DNA of 64,000 bases, from positions 186,001 to 250,000 of the forward strand of contig JAINUG010000176.1 in assembly GCA_029706075.1 (NCBI GenBank). The letters are read 5' to 3'. The notes under the pieces are model-generated. The model had not been told where the DNA came from and did not search any database. It saw only the letters and a list, made by a program, of their open reading frames with translations. This document shows positions 63,441 to 64,000 of the stretch, one piece after another (the first letter of the stretch is position 1; every line of letters begins with the position of its first letter). Position numbers and translations under genes: made by a program. Origin of the DNA: Aldrovandia affinis. Lineage: Eukaryota > Chordata > Actinopteri > Notacanthiformes > Halosauridae.

Positions 63441-64000
63441 AAGACCTTGACTTTGCAGACGACCTGGCCCTTCTCTCGCACACCCAGCAGCAGATGCAGG
63501 AAAAGACCATCACCATTGCAAACAACTCTGGGGCTAAACATCCACAGAGGGAAGAGCAAGGTCATGAAGGTCAACGCTGAGCGCACACCACCCATCATGC
63601 TGGAAGGGGAAGTACTGGAGGAGGTAGACAACTTCACCTACTTGGGCAGCATGGTTAACAAGCAAGGAGGAACAGACGCCGATGTCAAAGCCAGAATTGA
63701 CAAAGCCAGAGCAGCTTTTATCCAACTAAAAACCATTTGGAACTCATCACAACCAAGATCAGAATCTTTAACATCAACGTGAAGTCAGTCTTATTATACG
63801 GCGCAGAGACATGGAGGACCACTGCCACCACTATGAAGAAAATTCAAACCTTCATTAACACCTGCCTGAGACGAATCCTCCAGGTTCGCTGGCCTAACAC
63901 CATCAGCAACAAAGCCCTATGGGAACAAACAAAACAGCAGCCAGCAGAGGAAGAGATTCTCCAACGGCATTGGAGATGGATCGTCATACTCTCTGTAAAC

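Larger units (their letters stand above)
60985..64000 (+). mobile_element. RTE-like LINE, broken, running off the window
   Basis: The 5' leader (GAACTGCACCTTGTTGTGGT, GGAGAGGCTTGCGTACTCCA) is followed by endonuclease (GTWNVRSL, AILGISESRWTGSGR, TIVMGDLNAKIGGDNRGYEG, ENQIDHVCI, SDHHLLVARLKLL), reverse transcriptase (NYRGITLLSIPGKVFNRIIL, NFIDYEKAFDSLDRATLWKL, TGVRQGCLLSPFLFLLAIDW, LDFADDLALLS) and the connection region ([40 protein letters not shown]). It is broken by a stop at 61,681 and frame changes near 61,370, 62,400, 62,740, 63,440 and 63,780. The clade is inferred from the RTE-style endonuclease and C-terminus. It differs in family from the minus-strand copy at 19,634. Confidence 0.85.

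Overview
The window is vertebrate nuclear DNA, almost certainly from a ray-finned (teleost) fish. It has short GT-AG introns, two recognisable vertebrate genes, many Tc1, hAT, Harbinger and pogo elements, L2, CR1/Rex1, RTE and Tx1 LINEs, and tRNA-headed SINEs ending in the fish tail GTCGCTCTGGATAAGAGCG. No prokaryotic feature is present.

Positions 1-14,690 hold the 3' half of a Rho GTPase-activating protein gene on the + strand. Seventeen exons read in consistent phase through a PH domain, a complete RhoGAP domain with its arginine finger, and a long low-complexity tail. The sequence after the GAP domain and the linkage to HEXIM1 (both on human chromosome 17) favour ARHGAP23 over ARHGAP21. 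The terminal exon needs one frame change to reach its stop. Introns carry a 34-bp minisatellite, a Tc1 relic, a hAT MITE with a perfect 8-bp target duplication, and a CR1 fragment.

Positions 14,700-34,000 are repeats: a Tc1 deletion derivative, an L1 lacking its catalytic centre, a Tigger-like fragment, an RTE-type LINE stopped by a single nonsense codon, an element with GACCCTTCGC termini and a YqaJ/SWIM-like exon remnant, a hAT-like element with a LINE inside it, a decayed L2, a pogo element, and a Harbinger element with a SINE inside it.

Positions 34,389-35,525 (- strand) hold an intact single-exon hexim1, with a TATA box and CCAAT boxes upstream. HEXIM1 binds 7SK RNA and inhibits P-TEFb.

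Positions 40,000-50,950 hold a CR1/Rex1-type LINE with an esterase-type ORF1 and a large inverted duplication, plus SINEs with exact target duplications and further Tc1 elements.

Positions 50,960-57,632 hold the most interesting structure. A Tx1-group LINE ends exactly inside a U2 snRNA sequence, and it is itself interrupted by a CR1 fragment and by a nearly complete L2. The fish Keno family is known for this U2 specificity. Positions 59,718-60,975 are a nuclear copy of mitochondrial DNA that keeps the vertebrate gene order (Tyr, Cys, Asn, Ala, Trp, ND2, Ile, ND1). The window closes inside an RTE-like LINE.

I found no new multi-gene system. The novelty lies in the nested insertions, the U2 target and the inverted LINE structure.
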